DNA of 64,000 nt from Dermacentor variabilis (GCF_050947875.1 NC_134573.1:69974315-70038314), one strand, 5' to 3'; positions 42,921 through 58,616 are shown, numbered from the stretch's first letter. Numbers and translations: made by a program. The notes: generated from the sequence alone by a model not told the origin.

Positions 42921-44339
42921 CATTGTATTGCGCCACGGGTGACACGTGCCTTTTCGTAGTCTGAATACCTGTAGTTACTGTTCCGTTCACGTTACACCGC
43001 CTCCTCGCAAGGAACGAACCGCTGCTGAAGAAGCGAATCGTACAGCTATGCGCGCTGCTGCAACCAGGCAACTTCGGTCTCAGCACGCTCCTCCGGCGGC
43101 TGCTCTTTAGGGCGCGGCCGTGGGGGCACCGTATCTTGAAAGTGATCTACGACGTGGCCAAAGTGCGCGCCCGCGCGAGCCTCATCTTCAAAGCGATCTG
43201 CGATGTTTGCACTGTGCGCGCAGTGCCGGTAGCTTTGTATGCGCTGTGCTTTCGACGTTTCGTTCGCGTTGAAGCGAGTAATGCACGAAGGTCGATTCGG
43301 TAGCTGCTGCTGCCGCGATGACTCACTTCACCTTTTTGTAAGCGAGTTTCCACGCTCATCGAGCGAGATGCGCTCATGTTTACCTGAGCGCGCGTGACAC
43401 CGCGGCTAACTTATTTAGTAAGCGAATGTTTACAAGCTCATACGACCGATAAAACTGCTATCCTTAATTCGTGTAGCTATTTGATAATTTGAAATCGCAA
43501 ACGGTGCTTAGCCTTTCTGGTGAAACTGCACCATTTTATTAGTGATGATTGAGTGCTAGTGGCATAATTATATTGAGGTAATATGGCGTCGTAAGGCTGA
43601 TGGTGGAATTTTCCTTTCGAGTCATAAATTATTATTATTATTTGCTCGCAGCCTGGGGATAAAGGCCGAAATCAGGTGGCAGCGCCTACGTGGGCCTCTT
43701 CGATCAGCCTCGTGCATTAATGCAATTTCCCGTTGGGCGGCTTTGCTAGAAAAAATATTTTTTTTTACTAATGTCGTGGTCTTCAGACTCGTGCTCTCGA
43801 CTGTACCTACGCGTGAATGATCTCACACGCATTTTCGCAATAAAGAAGATAAACCCTGTGGATAACAGGGACAACGATAAGCAAACGGAAAATAGGGACG
43901 GAACAGCCTAGAGTGGAAGTCGACGGGCTCTGCTCGAACAATAAATTGTCATGTGCTTACTTGGTGCCAGGACAGTAGTACAAGACTAGAACAAGAGTAG
44001 TACTGTGCCCCATTTTTTTGCCACGAAAAAAATTATTAGTGATGGCTTGGGCCCAAAATACCCGTCAGCTTTACCTTGCTTTGTACTACATGCTGATATT
44101 TACAATATGAAAGAAAGACAAGGTGGCACCAACAACTCCCCATGGTGCAAACAAAAGCAGTCAGTGCATCACGAACACTGACTCATTCGTTTTCTTTTTT
44201 TCGCATCAGTGGTGACGCCAAAAAGCATAAAGGCAAATTTTTCGCGTATATAAAGAAATAGAGTTTTTTCTGCTTCTTCTGGCGTACGGTAGTGGAAAAT
44301 TTTGAAAAATTAGTATACCTCATTCTATTAATACACTTC
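42921..44339. other. Unassigned DNA
   Basis: 42996-43110 encodes a basic Ala/Arg-rich plus-strand segment (ERTAAEEANRTAMRAAATRQ) that ends in a stop. It recalls charged-repeat proteins but is too short to name. 43090-43400 is CpG-rich. Nothing else recognised. Confidence 0.35.
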
Positions 44340-44722
44340 CGCAGCAGCAGCTGCGGAGCACTTGACCAAAGCGGCGGTCAGATCTGTAACGCAGCAGAGG
44401 GTGCTAAGAATCTCTGGACCCAGACAGGCCAACAACGGAAACTGACCCTGGCAACCTTTAATACCCGAACTCTATCGACTAAGGCTGGCTTAGCAGGACT
44501 CTTTCAGGAAATATCAGACATTGCTTGAGATATCATTGGCCTTAGCGAAATTACAAGAACTGGCGACTAACTGCCAGGTCCTCTGCTATAGAGGTCTCCC
44601 AGATAAGAAGCAATACGGGGTAAAATTTATAATCTATAAGGACACAGCGGGCAACATTGACGAATTCTACAGCATCAACGAGAGGGTAGCAGTAGTCGTA
44701 ATCAAACTTAATAAGAGATATA
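44340..44722 (+). pseudogene. RTE-type LINE, part 1: endonuclease N-terminal
   Basis: The frame reads LTLATFNTRTLSTKAGLAGL (about 44443), the N-terminal strand of an apurinic-type endonuclease with its metal-binding Asn. It continues in a shifted frame with DIIGLSEITRTGD, where the catalytic Glu is in LSE. YRGLPDKKQYGVKFIIYKD and FYSINERVAVVVIKLNKRY end at the insertion point. The next codons of the same element are at 46957, beyond a LINE inserted with a 12-bp TSD. Stops and a frameshift show that the copy is inactive. Confidence 0.9.
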
Positions 44723-44819
44723 AGATCTCTTGTTAAGTGCTGATAAGATCTGGCGTAAAATCCGGTCACTCGGCTCTGGCGTCTCGCAGGTTACAACTCC
44801 AGATAAAATTACAAGCGAT

Positions 44820-46482
44820 GGCATAGAATACTCAGGTAATTCTCTCGCAGAAAAATTTAACAACTTTTTACGGCCGCACCGAACTTCTCAGCAGACACAA
44901 CTCACATAACTATTGATAGATGTCCCTCGCCTTTGTTTCTAGAACCTGTCTCTACAAGTGAAATTCTGTCCACCTTCAGAGACCTGAAGAACAGTACATC
45001 GTGTGATGCGGAAAATATACAGATACGTCCAGTTAAGCACGTCATTGACATCATTGCTGCGCCATTGGAGCACATATACAACTTATGCTTAGAAACCGCT
45101 ACTTTTCCTCCGATAATGCAGATTGCTAGAGTAGCAGTCATATATTAAATAGGTAGCAAAAATGACTTTGAGAACTATAGACCAATCAGTATTCCGCCCG
45201 TCTTGTCAAAAGTGATCGAGAATGTCATTCTTACGCGAGTTGAAAGTTTTTTTTACATAAACACAGTACTATACTCTCTGACTGCCAGTATGGCTTCAGA
45301 AAAAACCGATCGACGGAACTTGCTCTTTTACACCAGAAAGAATATATACTAAGGAACTTTGAACAAAGGAACCTCGTCCTGAGACTGTTCTTAGATTATA
45401 GCAAAGCCTTTGATTTCATAAATCATAGTATCTTGTTTCAGAAGCTTGAACATTATGGAATCAGAGGCGCAGCATTACTCTTAATGAAATCTTACTTATC
45501 GCATACAAAACAGTATGTCCAGATAAACTAATATAAGGCAACTTTACGAACAGTTTCCTGCGGGGTACCCCAAGGGAGTATCTTAGGATCATTGCTTTTT
45601 AACCTGTACATTATTGATATCATCAGTGTGGATACTAATGTTCGTTTCATAATCTACGCCGATGATAATAGTTTGTTTTTATCAGACGATATCAGTAGTA
45701 AGTTAAGGGTAAATGCTAATGTGCTCCTGGAAAAAATACATATATGGTCCGATAAAAATATTTTGTCTGTTAATACTGCAAAGTCAATGGCAGTACTTCT
45801 TCGTCCCCCCCTCCAAAAAAATTGCGGTGATTTCGGTGAGTTATTTTATAACAGAGACCAGATTGAGTTAGTAAGGTCATTCAAATCACTTGACGTAACA
45901 TTCACCGAAAACATGCTGTGGGACGCCCACATAGACTATGTAGCAATAAAGGCATTTAGAGCCATAGCATTTACAACGTGTTCCAAAAATTAACTCCCAC
46001 AAAAGGTAAAACTATCTCTATATCATGCATTATTTCGCTCACATCTAAACTACTGCTCATTAGTATGGGGTACTGCTATACAAACCGGTCTGAAAAAACG
46101 AAGAACTCTCGAAATACGGGCCCTCAGATTAGTTCATAACCTGCCAAGCAGACACTCAACAAAAAACTTATTTTTCAAGAACAAGATTATTAACGTTTTC
46201 AGCATCTACGCTTATAGACTACTACGCACCTACAAACTAGAACAAAGAAGATGCATAAGTGATATATCTGACTTAGTCCCGACTGAATTATTTCATTGTA
46301 CATATACACGCCGGCATAAACCACATTGGTTATTACCATAAGTAAGAACAAACTATGGGCGCCAAATCGTAGTATTTCAAATTCCATCCTTACTTAACAA
46401 ATTAATTGATGAAAATATAGACTTAGGAAGCATTAGCTGCTCTAAACTGGGCAACTACTTTCTCCTTAATGCGTCCCTTTGA
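44820..46482 (+). pseudogene. RT of the nested Jockey/CR1-like LINE
   Basis: RT without an RNase H domain, broken by several stops and shifts. Readable blocks: PVSTSEILSTFRDLKNSTSC and IAAPLEHIYNLCLETATFP (about 44935-45110), NYRPISIPPVLSKVIE (about 45175), motif A LFLDYSKAFDFINH (about 45388), motif B CGVPQGSILGSLLFN (about 45559) and motif C IIYADDNSLFLS (about 45650). After motif C the frame at 45592-45993 runs into KSMAVLLRPPLQ and FKSLDVTFTENMLW. The thumb and C-terminal part, LFRSHLNYCSLVWGTAI and IRALRLVHNLPSRHST, end near 46482. YADD is intact. The Jockey/CR1 assignment comes from motif wording and the lack of RNase H. Confidence 0.9.
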
Positions 46483-46824
46483 TTGTCCAACATTTAGGCA
46501 TCTGTGAATGTTTCTGTGTCTAATTGTTTTATAAGCGTATTTTTGGTTGCTGTTATTATTTCGCTGTTTCGTAAGCGTTTTTGTTCTCAGTTGCTGTACT
46601 TCTCATTCTTTTCAATCCGTTTATATTTATTCACACACGCTGGTTATTGTGTATTGTGCATACTTGTTTTTGTACTAATTCTTCGTTTGACTTTGTATTT
46701 GCTGTCGTGACAGAAGTGCCATCGCATGCCACTGCTCAACTGCTGTACGGGGGGTGGGAACTTAGTCAAGCGTCAATCGCTTTTATTCCCATCCCTTCCA
46801 TCAATGTAATGGTGATGGAAATAA

Positions 46825-49215
<2,391 letters not shown>

Positions 49216-50217
49216 ATTCATTTATTCAAGATTCATTTATTTCTCCAAGAGAAAAAGGCCAGGGACAAAAAGCTGCCTTGGAGCAGCTTGACGGGGTCCG
49301 GGGCCCATTTTCAATGTGGCAGCATTGAAGGGAAAAAAGTACGGTTTGACATACATCATGAATTAAGGAACCATACACAATGCAGAATTACAATTAAACT
49401 TTATGTAATACAAAGTAAAATTCAAATATACAATGCACTGGGAAGTAACAAAAAAGCATAATATAGCATATAGCATAGGCATAATATAAAAAGCATATAG
49501 TGGTATAGCAGAAACAGAAGGATTAAAACGCAATCGCAATTCAACACTACGATATGATATATGAAGTTCAAACAATACATAGCAGTATTTCTTTATATAC
49601 AATGGCAAAAAACTATTAGCCTAATTTGGGTTTGAACCCACCACATGCTCAAAAAATTGCTGAACAATTGTTTTTCTGTTTAGGTTCATATTTTCTGTGT
49701 AGTATTCGTTTGTGTTATGAGTGTTCGGAACCAGGAAATGAACATTTGGGAGCCATACGTTGTGCGTAGTTGCGTAGGAGCCATACGTTGTGCGTCTGGT
49801 GCTTGCATGAGTGTGCGTCCGTGTCACCGATGAGACTTGGATTATGAACTTAGCCCGAGGTAAGCTCACGTTATTCAAGGCGCTAAGAATGGTAAATGAC
49901 ACTAGATGATGAATGGGAGTTATACCATGTTTAATAAACAGTGGTCTGGTATGAGCTAGGTAATCTGAGCCAGAAACAATGTGGATAGCTTTTTTTTTTT
50001 TTTTGCAGAAGTAGTAGTTGGTTTAAATGCACGCGAGCCGCAGTTCCCCACACAGGATGACAGTAGCTTATTTGAGAATGAAATTATGAATGATATATTA
50101 ATTTTTAAACTTTCATGGGAAACAAGTCGCGACCTCGTGAAAGAGCTCCTACAGATTTCGACAAGCTCAAAGAAAGATGACGGAAGGGGTCAGCCCATTT
50201 AAGATGTTCCCCAAATA

Positions 50218-52801
50218 TTACGCCAAGAGATTTATATTTCTTACGATTTCGATAGCGTAGTCTCCAATAAGCAGTGGGATTGATATGGTTACTTTCCGAT
50301 TTATCGAACGAAAAATAAGCGCATTTGTTTTATTATGATTAATATTTAAACTGTGTAAATGTGACCAGTTATGGAGGCTTTCCAATATGACGTTCGCTTC
50401 AAATAGGAGTTCATTCGATGAGTTTCCAGATAAAAATAAACTAGTGTCGTCGGCATATATTATAAATTTAGCCTCCTTGGAAATATGGGCGAGATTGTTT
50501 ATATATACGTTAAAGAGGAACGGACCTAAGATACTGCCCTGCGGTACTCCGCATCGTATATATTCAAAACTGGAGCTACAACCATCACCACATACAGATT
50601 GCTGCCGCTTTTCAAGGTATGACCTTATCAACTTAAGCGCATTGCCTCTTATACCGTATGCATAAAGTTTATCTAAAAGAATGTTATGATTAATGCAGTC
50701 AAAAGCTTTGCTGAAATCGACAAAAATACCCAGTGTTCGAAGTTTATTTTCAATGTTTTGCAAAATTAGTTCTTTTTGTTTAAGTAGCGTAGATTCTGTA
50801 GATAAGCCTTGTCTAAAACCAAATTGGGAATCTGTAAACAGGTGATTATCATTAAAGTATATTTCCAAACGCTTAAGCAAAATTTTTTCTAGGGATTTCG
50901 AGAAAATTGGCAGAATCTATATTGGTCGATAGTTGCCCATGTCTTGCGTCGTCCCAAATTTATGGATAACAATCACTTTGGCTAGCTTTAGTCTGTCTGG
51001 GAAGGCAGAGGAAGATATCGATAGGTTAAATGTATACTGACGCGCGTACTTATCTTTATCGGGCTACCATGTTTCGCCGCCTAAGAAATGTTATCGCACA
51101 GCGCAGGACGCACCTGCATGTAAAAGAAGTTTCTGGAATGTTATCGATGGTTCCGTCCACCGTCTTTCACCGCAACTTGTGTAATCTGATTGCATGTATG
51201 CGCGACGCGAATAGTGTGCAACTTTGTGGAAGACACGCGGGTCCGAGCGGTTAATCTGGAACATTCGACGACTGATCTATAAAAGCCGACGCGCTTCACC
51301 CGCTGATCTGATTTTCGACGATCGCCGACCGTGTTCGCCGCTATCGTTGTGCTATAAGTGTAGCCTGTTTTTGTGGGCACAGGTTCGCCCAATAAAAGTT
51401 AGTTTTGTCTTTCACAGTATTGCTACTGTGTTCTTAACGTCACCACCACGTGACAATACGATAAATGAGGTGCAAGAAGGTCAGCTACAAATTTTATTGG
51501 TTTTACTGACAGACCCTCTGCGTCAAGGCTGGAGCTATTCTTCAAACCATTAGTATAGCAAAAACTTCGAATGGGTACGTAGTTGTAGTCTGTTTTAGGG
51601 AGACCAATAAAGTGTATATTAAAGCTATCCGCTAGTTCAGTACCCATTAAGGTTACACCGTTCATTGTAAGACCTCCTATAGAATAGGAGGGCTTGGGAA
51701 TGTTAAGGACTGCGTTTATTGTTTTTCAAACTAATTTTGCATCGCAGCGGCTACCTTTCTCAAACATATTCGTATAATATTCCTTACGCGCCTAGCGCAA
51801 CTCGCTGTTTAATTTATTTCTGAACTGTTTGAAGGCAGTCAGCTCGGCCAAATCTCGGCTGGATAAAAATTTTTGAATCATCTTGTCTTTCTTTTTTATC
51901 TCTTTCTAACAGACGACGTAATTCATGGTTTTCTCATTTTTTAGATTGGCGCTTTGTGGACCACGGGAAACATGCATCATATATTTCACGAAATTTATTT
52001 ATAGATATACTGTACGCTTCATCTGCACTGCTATTAGTATGAATTTCGGACCAGCCAGCACTGTTTATAATTTCTCTGAATTTATTAGGATTTGTGTCAT
52101 TAATTGATTGATAGGTAGTAAGGGCTTTTCTAGTGAAAGTTGAAAGTTTTTGTACAACCGACACAAAAATTGGACAGTGGTCGCTAAGGTCGGACGACAA
52201 TGTACCAGCGCATTCGACAGTAGTGTCTGCATTTACGACGTATAAATCTATAGTTGTCTGGCTGGAAGCAGTAATTCTTGTGGGAGACACTATTACGTTT
52301 GTAAAACCATTGGATTCAATTACGTTGGGAAGACTAAGTGACGTGTAATTATCTTCAGCTATATTTATATTGAAATCGCCACCCAAGACCACTATATAAC
52401 GTTAATAGAACTGAATCCTAGAAAATTGTTTGCATAATTGAGAAACTGGTCACTGTTCCCGCTCGGGGGCCTATAGACTACCGATAAGATTTGATAGTTG
52501 TGACGTAATGTGAGAATTTCATAGTAATTTTTATAACTGAAAACTCATCAACAAGCTCGAATGCGTAACAAGATTTAAAATAGACTGCCAGGCCGCCCCC
52601 GCGGGTACCTCTGTTCAAGAAAAAGCGCGAGAATGATTCTACTGAAATGAGATCATTTTCTTGTACGCACCATGTTTCAGTAAGCATAAAACAATCAAAA
52701 GATACCGGAAGATTTTGTATGAGCTGATCCAGTTGCTCGTGTTTATGCCTCATTGAGTGAATGTTTAAATTCAACGCTGAGAACAAGCCTTTCTTCTTCA
52801 T
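50218..52801 (-). pseudogene. ORF2 of the minus-strand LINE, split by an LTR
   Basis: The likely start is ATG at 52801 (MKKKGLFSALNLNIHSMRHK), just where the endonuclease fold begins. Endonuclease motifs: LTETW (metal-binding Glu, about 52675), a GGGLAVYF strand, YRPP in a shifted frame near 52470, LGGDFNINI (about 52385), TTIDLYVVN and SDHCPIFV (about 52175). A linker and the start of RT run to LAPHLSY at 51465, where the solo LTR is inserted. Beyond it NLSISSSAFPDRLKLAKVIV resumes at 51030. The 220-codon frame (50880-50218) then holds FGFRQGLSTESTLL, motif A IFVDFSKAFDCINH (about 50710), motif B CGVPQGSILGPFLFN (about 50545) and motif C IIYADDTSLFLS (about 50455). No RNase H. A few stops and shifts remain, but the catalytic motifs are intact. 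Confidence 0.92.
51032..51461 (+). mobile_element. Solo LTR inside the LINE, candidate TSD taaat
   Basis: A 430-bp block interrupts the LINE ORF2. It carries a TATA box, tataaaag (51278-51285), a CG-rich 5' untranslated stretch and AATAAA (51391-51396), and closes with caccaccacgtgaca (51441-51455) before the right target copy. taaat lies on both sides (51027-51031 and 51462-51466), a 5-bp duplication typical of LTR elements. The ends do not show a clean TG...CA within these limits, so the boundaries may be off by a few bases. No internal region is present, which fits LTR-LTR recombination. Confidence 0.8.
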
Positions 52802-53254
52802 ACTAAATCCCAGTTCACAGGGGCAAACACGGCCAAAATGATAAAGAAATGATAAGAAGAATAAAGTACGTGACCATACGGAAAATGGTTGGCAAACGCA
52901 ACATGCGCAACTGCAAGGCCGACGTCTTGCTGACATATGCAGATATCTCTGGTACAGTAACAATAACCGCGTACGACTGTCAATTTGTACGATATAAACT
53001 TGAGCAATCAAACTGGATGCGTCATTACAACTGAAACTGTTTAGTGCCACAACCTTAAGCACCGGGACTCAACAACGTAGTAGGGCGCAATTCGTTTTGG
53101 GTATAATATACTTACAAGGGATGTACGAAGGTATGACAAAACTTCTACAGAATAAACATGTCGCACTGCAACTGCGCTTGGTTTCAGAAGCATAGACATG
53201 CAACATGTTTTCAAACGTTACCATTTCTGAGCAAGTGACACCTTTTGCTTTAGT

Positions 53255-53550
53255 CACTATCTGATGACGCAGTGAGCCTCGCAATGTCCTCTCTGCATGC
53301 AATTCTGATTGTGGGCGTATCGTCGGTTTGACGAGCAAAGATTTTACCATTGCGCACCCAAACATGCTTCTATTTCGCTTGGCGCTTCAGCGCAGTTGCC
53401 TCGCCCAGAATGCGCTTGAGTTCAGGGCAAAGGTGCTCATTAACAAAAATTCGCATGTCAGAATCAAAACCAATGTCAGAGCATACAAATTTGCAGTGCG
53501 CGCTTTCTGAAGAAAAGCGTCACGGACCGGCCTCCGATTGAACTGCACAA
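53255..53550 (-). pseudogene. ORF1 C-terminal end of the minus-strand LINE
   Basis: On the minus strand from about 53464: FDSDMRIFVNEHLCPELKRI and LGEATALKRQAK, a stop, then KHVWVRNGKIFARQTDDTPT and RIACREDIAR, ending near 53255. The order NEHL...ELKRIL...VWVRNGKI resembles the C-terminal domain of LINE ORF1 proteins related to baculovirus FP-type domains. The ORF1 N-terminus is missing because the insertion is 5'-truncated near 53557. Confidence 0.7.
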
Positions 53551-53557
53551 GTATATG

Positions 53558-53848
53558 GAGAGCGATTTGGATCAGAGAGCAAACGGGTGCAGCCGATATT
53601 ATAGTTGACATCAAGAGAAAAGAATGGAGCTGGGCAGGTCATGTATTGCGCTGGTTAAATAACCGTTTGACCATTAGAGTTACAGAATGGATATCAAGAG
53701 AAGGGAAGCGCAGCCGAGGGCGGCAGAAGACTAGGTGGGGCGATTAAATTAGGAAATTCGCGGGCGCTAGTAGGAATCGGTTGGCGCAAGACAGGTGCCT
53801 TCGTCATGAGGTGGACATCAAATGGGCTGATGATGATAATGATGATTG
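53558..53848 (+). pseudogene. RTE-type LINE, part 3: C-terminal domain and tail
   Basis: Resumes the host RTE: AIWIREQTGAADIIVDIKRK, EWSWAGHVLRW and GKRSRGRQKTRWGD, then a stop at about 53745, with the remaining frame recoverable to the tail ctgatgatgataatgatgatt (about 53828-53848). It is a close relative of 25950-26345 over the whole stretch. It closes the 9.5-kb nested complex that began at 44340. Confidence 0.92.
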
Positions 53849-55016
53849 TGAGAAAGGCACGAACTCTACGTTCAATTCGTCTGTCTCCGCCCCAGTGCTT
53901 ATCTCTTCGTTGCTAGAAGTATGTTGTTAGGTTGGCACATTCATACTTTTTGTTCTACACTATATTTACATCCTCAAATTTTATACGCAAGGCAACAGTA
54001 TTTTCTGGCGAAACATTACAAATGATCGGCGGAATTTGTAGTAAAATGCAACAACGTAGTGTAAAACCAACTGGGGCACGCCTATCGTAAATAAGGACTC
54101 GTTGGACGCGCCGCAAACAATTATCTCGCTTTGTTATCCTAGTGAAAAATCCTCCAAATATTTCGTTTGAGAAACTCCTCTTAAAATGTAACCTCATAAA
54201 CAGCATCAACTTCTTGTGGGAGCAAAGAATATTTTTTTTTATCGGTAGATAATATTTTTTTCGCTGTGAGTTCATATCAGCAAACCACACACTACAGTTG
54301 TTGTTTTATTACAATGCGAAACGCACTCAGTCGCGTAATATATGAACTGCCCGTGTTGTCAAGCGAGTTATTAAGCCTGCACCCGTGCACGCATCCTGTT
54401 ATTTATGGCTGAATTTCACAGAATCCTTGTAAGAAGCACTTCACGATTCCGAACCTTATCTCCAGCAAAATTTTGCGTCGTAGATACGTTATGCCATCGG
54501 CTTCTGAGGCATACCTGGACTATCTGGATCTTCATTTTAAGAACTTTTGGGTTGAGTAAGCAAAGCAGAATTATAGCGCGCAGTTTATCATGCGATACAC
54601 TTCCGACTATGAATACCTAAAGAACTCTTGAGTTCAAGGTAAGGGTAATCGCTATCCTCATTTTTCTTGAGGCCGTTTCACCAAACTGTACCAGTGACTT
54701 TCTCGTCACATTAACTTTAGATATTCGCAACATCTCGTAGCAAAAACTTGGGGCCCTTTTCTGCTCTCTAGCTCTTCTCTAATCGCTTTGAACAACATCT
54801 TTCAAATCTTTCATCAAATGTTTCATGAAGAGCAGGACCCTGTTACTTTACACCACATGGCATAATACTTCCAGGGGTACCAAAAACACTTACAGTGAGT
54901 TTGAGCACTCATGTAGTTTTTGCTCTGTTGCTTCAAAAACCGTTTTTGTATTCATTTCGAATAGGTTTGAAATTGAGCTTTATGGCTGACGATGATGAGG
55001 CGAAATGGGTGTAGGA
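53849..55016. other. Unassigned AT-rich DNA
   Basis: No gene, RNA or repeat family recognised apart from short A and T runs. Confidence 0.45.
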
Positions 55017-55757
55017 AGAGAGAGAGAAGGGAAGAAGGAAAGGCAGGGAGGTTAACCAGACTGAGTCCACTTTGCTACCCTGCACGTGGGGAGGGGAATA
55101 GGGAGTGAAGAAAGAAAGAACTTAAGTATATACCGCACTTTCACATGCACTAAGTTAAGTGCAAGATGTCTATAGTCGGGCAATCAAGTCCGTTGCCTTC
55201 AGGTAATGAAGAAGCGCTCGAACCACTTTCTGGGCTATTGAACTGTGAGGCCAGGCTCCCAAGGTCATTGCTTCTGTAAATGGCCTGTCGTCTAGTCTAT
55301 TCAAGGCACACTGGAGTCTGACGATGGTTATCAAAGCGAGAACAGTGGCACAGAAGATCACTGATGGTCTATTCATACTTAGCGCGCATTGGTGAGTCCG
55401 CCATTACAATACGATGCCTGTAGGAGTTAGTGAATGCTTCTCCTACCCACAGATGTCACAGCAGCGTTGCGTCAGGTTGTGAAAGGTTTGCTGTTATTTA
55501 AGTTTTAGTGATGGGTCGAGGCTGTATAAACGACACTTAGAGTTCTGTGGTGTAGACCAGTAACTTAACGTGATGATAGGAGCGAGACTGCGAAGTTCTC
55601 TTGCAGCGTCGGCTCTCGGTAAAGATATGAGTGTCGGTGCGCCAGCCTGGGTACGTCGGGCAGCGTCATCGGCGAGGTGATTACCGACGATGCCACATTG
55701 TCCCGGCAGTCACTGAAAGATGGTATCATGTCCTCGTTCTGAAGTGCAATTACAATT

Positions 55758-55988
55758 TTAGTTGATTAAAAGCAGTTCAAAAGCTTTTTCACTACCTGAA
55801 GGCAACAGACATGAGTGCCCGACTATAGACATCCTACACCTAACTTAGTGCATGTGAAAGTGCGGTATACCCTCATGTTATCTCTCTCTATTTCACTCCT
55901 CATTTCCATCCCCACGTGTAGGATAGCAAACTGGACTCAGTCTGGTTAACCTCCCTTCCTTTCCTTCTTCTCTCTCTCTTAGTTGATT
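55758..55988 (+). mobile_element. Opposite-strand 3' tail copy, 10-bp TSD
   Basis: ttagttgatt at 55758-55767 and 55979-55988 brackets 211 bp that carry, on the plus strand, the same tail as the host LINE: cactacctgaaggcaac, cccgactatagacatc, ggatagcaaactggac, ggttaacctcccttcc and a TC run. The two sides of the RNase H frame rejoin in phase when one TSD copy is removed. Host tail and insert form an inverted pair of about 200 bp (55017-55215 against 55780-55978). Confidence 0.95.
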
Positions 55989-58383
55989 TTAGACACCAGC
56001 TGTTCATAATGGTCACGTCGTAAGGCTCGCAAGCTCTGGAGGGCTGCTTTCGAATCACAAGATATCGCCCATTTGTTAGGCGGTTCTTCTTCAATGTATT
56101 CGACAGCAGCACGAAGAGCGGCCAGTTCCGAACCTGTAGACGTCGTTACGCGTGAAGTCTTAAACTTGATGACGACTGATTGAGATGGTATAACAATGAC
56201 GCCCGTCAAATTTTCGGAGACGGAACTGTACGAGTAAACATGGTTTTGGTTAGCGTACGAACAATGCAAAAGTTCCAATGTGATCTGCTTGAGAGCTGCG
56301 GTGGTCAGGCTAGCTTTCTTCACTATTCCTGGAACAGCAAGGTACACAGGAGGCTTTTTAGAACGCTGCCTTGGGGCTTTTCTCAGGCAAGCGAGCCAGA
56401 TGGTGGTCAGGGACTCTGGATATATGGAGAACATGCGCCCGGAGTGCGTCGATAGCTATGTAGTTCATTATTGGGCGGTCTCTCGTGGTAGAAATTGTTG
56501 CTACGGTTGAAGCACTTCGAGGTACCCACAGACATGTTCGAAGGGCTTGGCATTGAACGCTCTGTAGGACATGGATGTTAGTTTTGTTAGCATGGCACAG
56601 CACTGGTATACTATATCGCAAATATCCTAGGAAGAGCGTCCTCTATACTTGAAGCATAGATGCCACAGATGTGCCCCACGTTTTACCGCCAGGAAACTTT
56701 AGTATATGGGCGATAGAGGTAAGACGCTTCTTCAACTATGAGATGTGAGGGCTCCATGAAAGGTCTGTCGATAATAACGCCTAGGAATCGGTGAGATTTT
56801 GGAGATGAAATTGTTTGGTGGTCAACAGAAATGGAGTACCAGGTCATGGGCTTGTGGGTAAAAGCGACTAATGCGCACTTCTCGGCAGAAATGCTGAGGC
56901 CTTGAGCACGCAAGTACGACGATGTTAGGGTCACTGCTTTTTGGAGCCGTGCACGCACCTGGAGACGTGTAACTGCTGAGGCACATATGGATATGTCATC
57001 AGCATATATGGAAAGGTTGACTGTATGTTGTAGAGCGTCGGCAAATCTAAGGACTGCAAAGTTGAACAAAGTGGGGCTAAGAACCCCACCCTGCGGGACG
57101 CCATGACAACTGTAATGGTCAGCGGTTCGGCTATCTGCACTGTGCTCAAAGAAGGATCTTTTGAATAGATACCTCCGAATCCATCGAAACATGTGTCCGC
57201 CAATTCCATTATATTTCAGGGCATCAAGGATGGCTTCGTGCGTTACTTTATCAGAAGCGCTTTTCACATCGAGGAAAAGTGCAACCAATATATTTTTGCG
57301 GTGTTTTCTTATTGCACACACGTCACGAGCTCGATGACGTTGTCAATAGAGGAACGGTCTCTTCTAAACCCAGCCATGGCCTCGCGGTATACGTTGTGGC
57401 GCTCAACATACCACTCTAGGAGTGTGAGAATCATTCCGTGATCTTCCCAACACAGCTGGACTGCGCAATGGGCCGGTACGACGCTAGGTCAAGTAGCGAC
57501 TTTACAGGCTACAGGAGTGGTATTAAGCGGATGGGCTTCCACTGCTCAGGAACGACGCCATCATTCGATGACTGGTTGTAACATTCCAGAGGTCCACCTC
57601 CGCCATCTTCATCTAGGTGGCATGGAACAGCGTAGGTGATGCCATCGAGTCCTGGCGATGATGAGCGCCTGCAGGTGGCCATAGTAGCTTCCAATTCCTC
57701 AAGTGAGAAGGACATATTCAATTCTGGGAAGCGTGTCACAGGAACCTCACTCAGACTTTGGCTATTGATGGTGGCCACACTTCCCCCAATCTTCACACAG
57801 AAACCTTCCGCTATATCAACCTGTGAGCGGCCTTGATGGAGGGATAAGGCGCAGAATGGGTGTCGTTGCTATGGAGACGAGCAAAGGCGACGCACCGTCC
57901 TCCATATGATAGATAGTGGCTTGGGAGGATCAAGTGATTTGCAGAACGTCTTCCACCGTTGTTCCTCCCGCCGGTCCATACGACGTTGAATTTTCTTCTG
58001 TATACGTGGAACGACTCTAAAGTCGTGAATTGACTTGACGCGCATGTATTGCCTCTGGGCCCTTCTGCAAGTCGTTCGAAGTCGCTCACGTTCCATGATG
58101 GAATCCGTACGTCTTCTTGTGTATGTAAAGGTGTACTTAGACGCTTCCAGCACCCTTGTAATATGGTCCTGAATGGTGCTGGTAAATCCTTCTTTGCATG
58201 CCTCTTCCACCTTTGTCTTATATGTTGACCACCTTACTTTTCGGGAAGTAGAAAAGGAGAAGCTTACAAATCCAGTGATTCCTAAGTAGGTGGGAATGGG
58301 AATATGGTCACTGCCATGAGTCTCGATGTCAGAGAACCATCGAACATTTTAACCAAGATGCCATGACACCAAGGTCTAGTCTA

Positions 58384-58616
58384 GATTAGATTATAGGGTT
58401 TTACCTGCCAAAACCACTTTCTGTTTATGAGGGACGCAGTAGTGAAGGACTCTGGAAATTTCGACCACCTGGGACTCTTTAATGTGCCCCTAAATCTAAG
58501 TACAGGAGTGTTTTCGCATTTCGCCCCCTTCGAAATGCGGCCGTGGTGGCCGAGATTCGATTCCGCGATCTCGTGCTCAGCAGCCGAACACCATAACCAC
58601 TAAGCAACCACGTTGG
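58384..58616 (-). mobile_element. SINE inserted in the LINE endonuclease frame
   Basis: The plus strand reads atagggttttacctgccaaa, then tggaaatttcgaccacctgg, cgcccccttcgaaatgcggc and gatctcgtgctcagcagccg, the window's SINE in minus orientation with several substitutions. It separates SCLDLT from LVSWHLG in the endonuclease frame. The flanks gtctagtctaga and gtcgaagtcaaa may be a diverged TSD. Confidence 0.92.

Larger units (their letters stand above)
49216..53557 (-). mobile_element. Jockey/CR1-like LINE inserted in RTE, minus strand
   Basis: About 4.3 kb including a 430-bp solo LTR. On the minus strand it begins inside ORF1 (about 53550), then holds ORF2 (endonuclease and RT), a 1-kb 3' UTR and the tail aataaatgaatcttgaataa then atgaatctt at 49216-49240. 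The host RTE stops at ggagacagaag (49215) and resumes at gagagcgatttggatc (53558). The related RTE copy at 26018 shows these two parts joined. A clear TSD was not seen. Confidence 0.92.
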
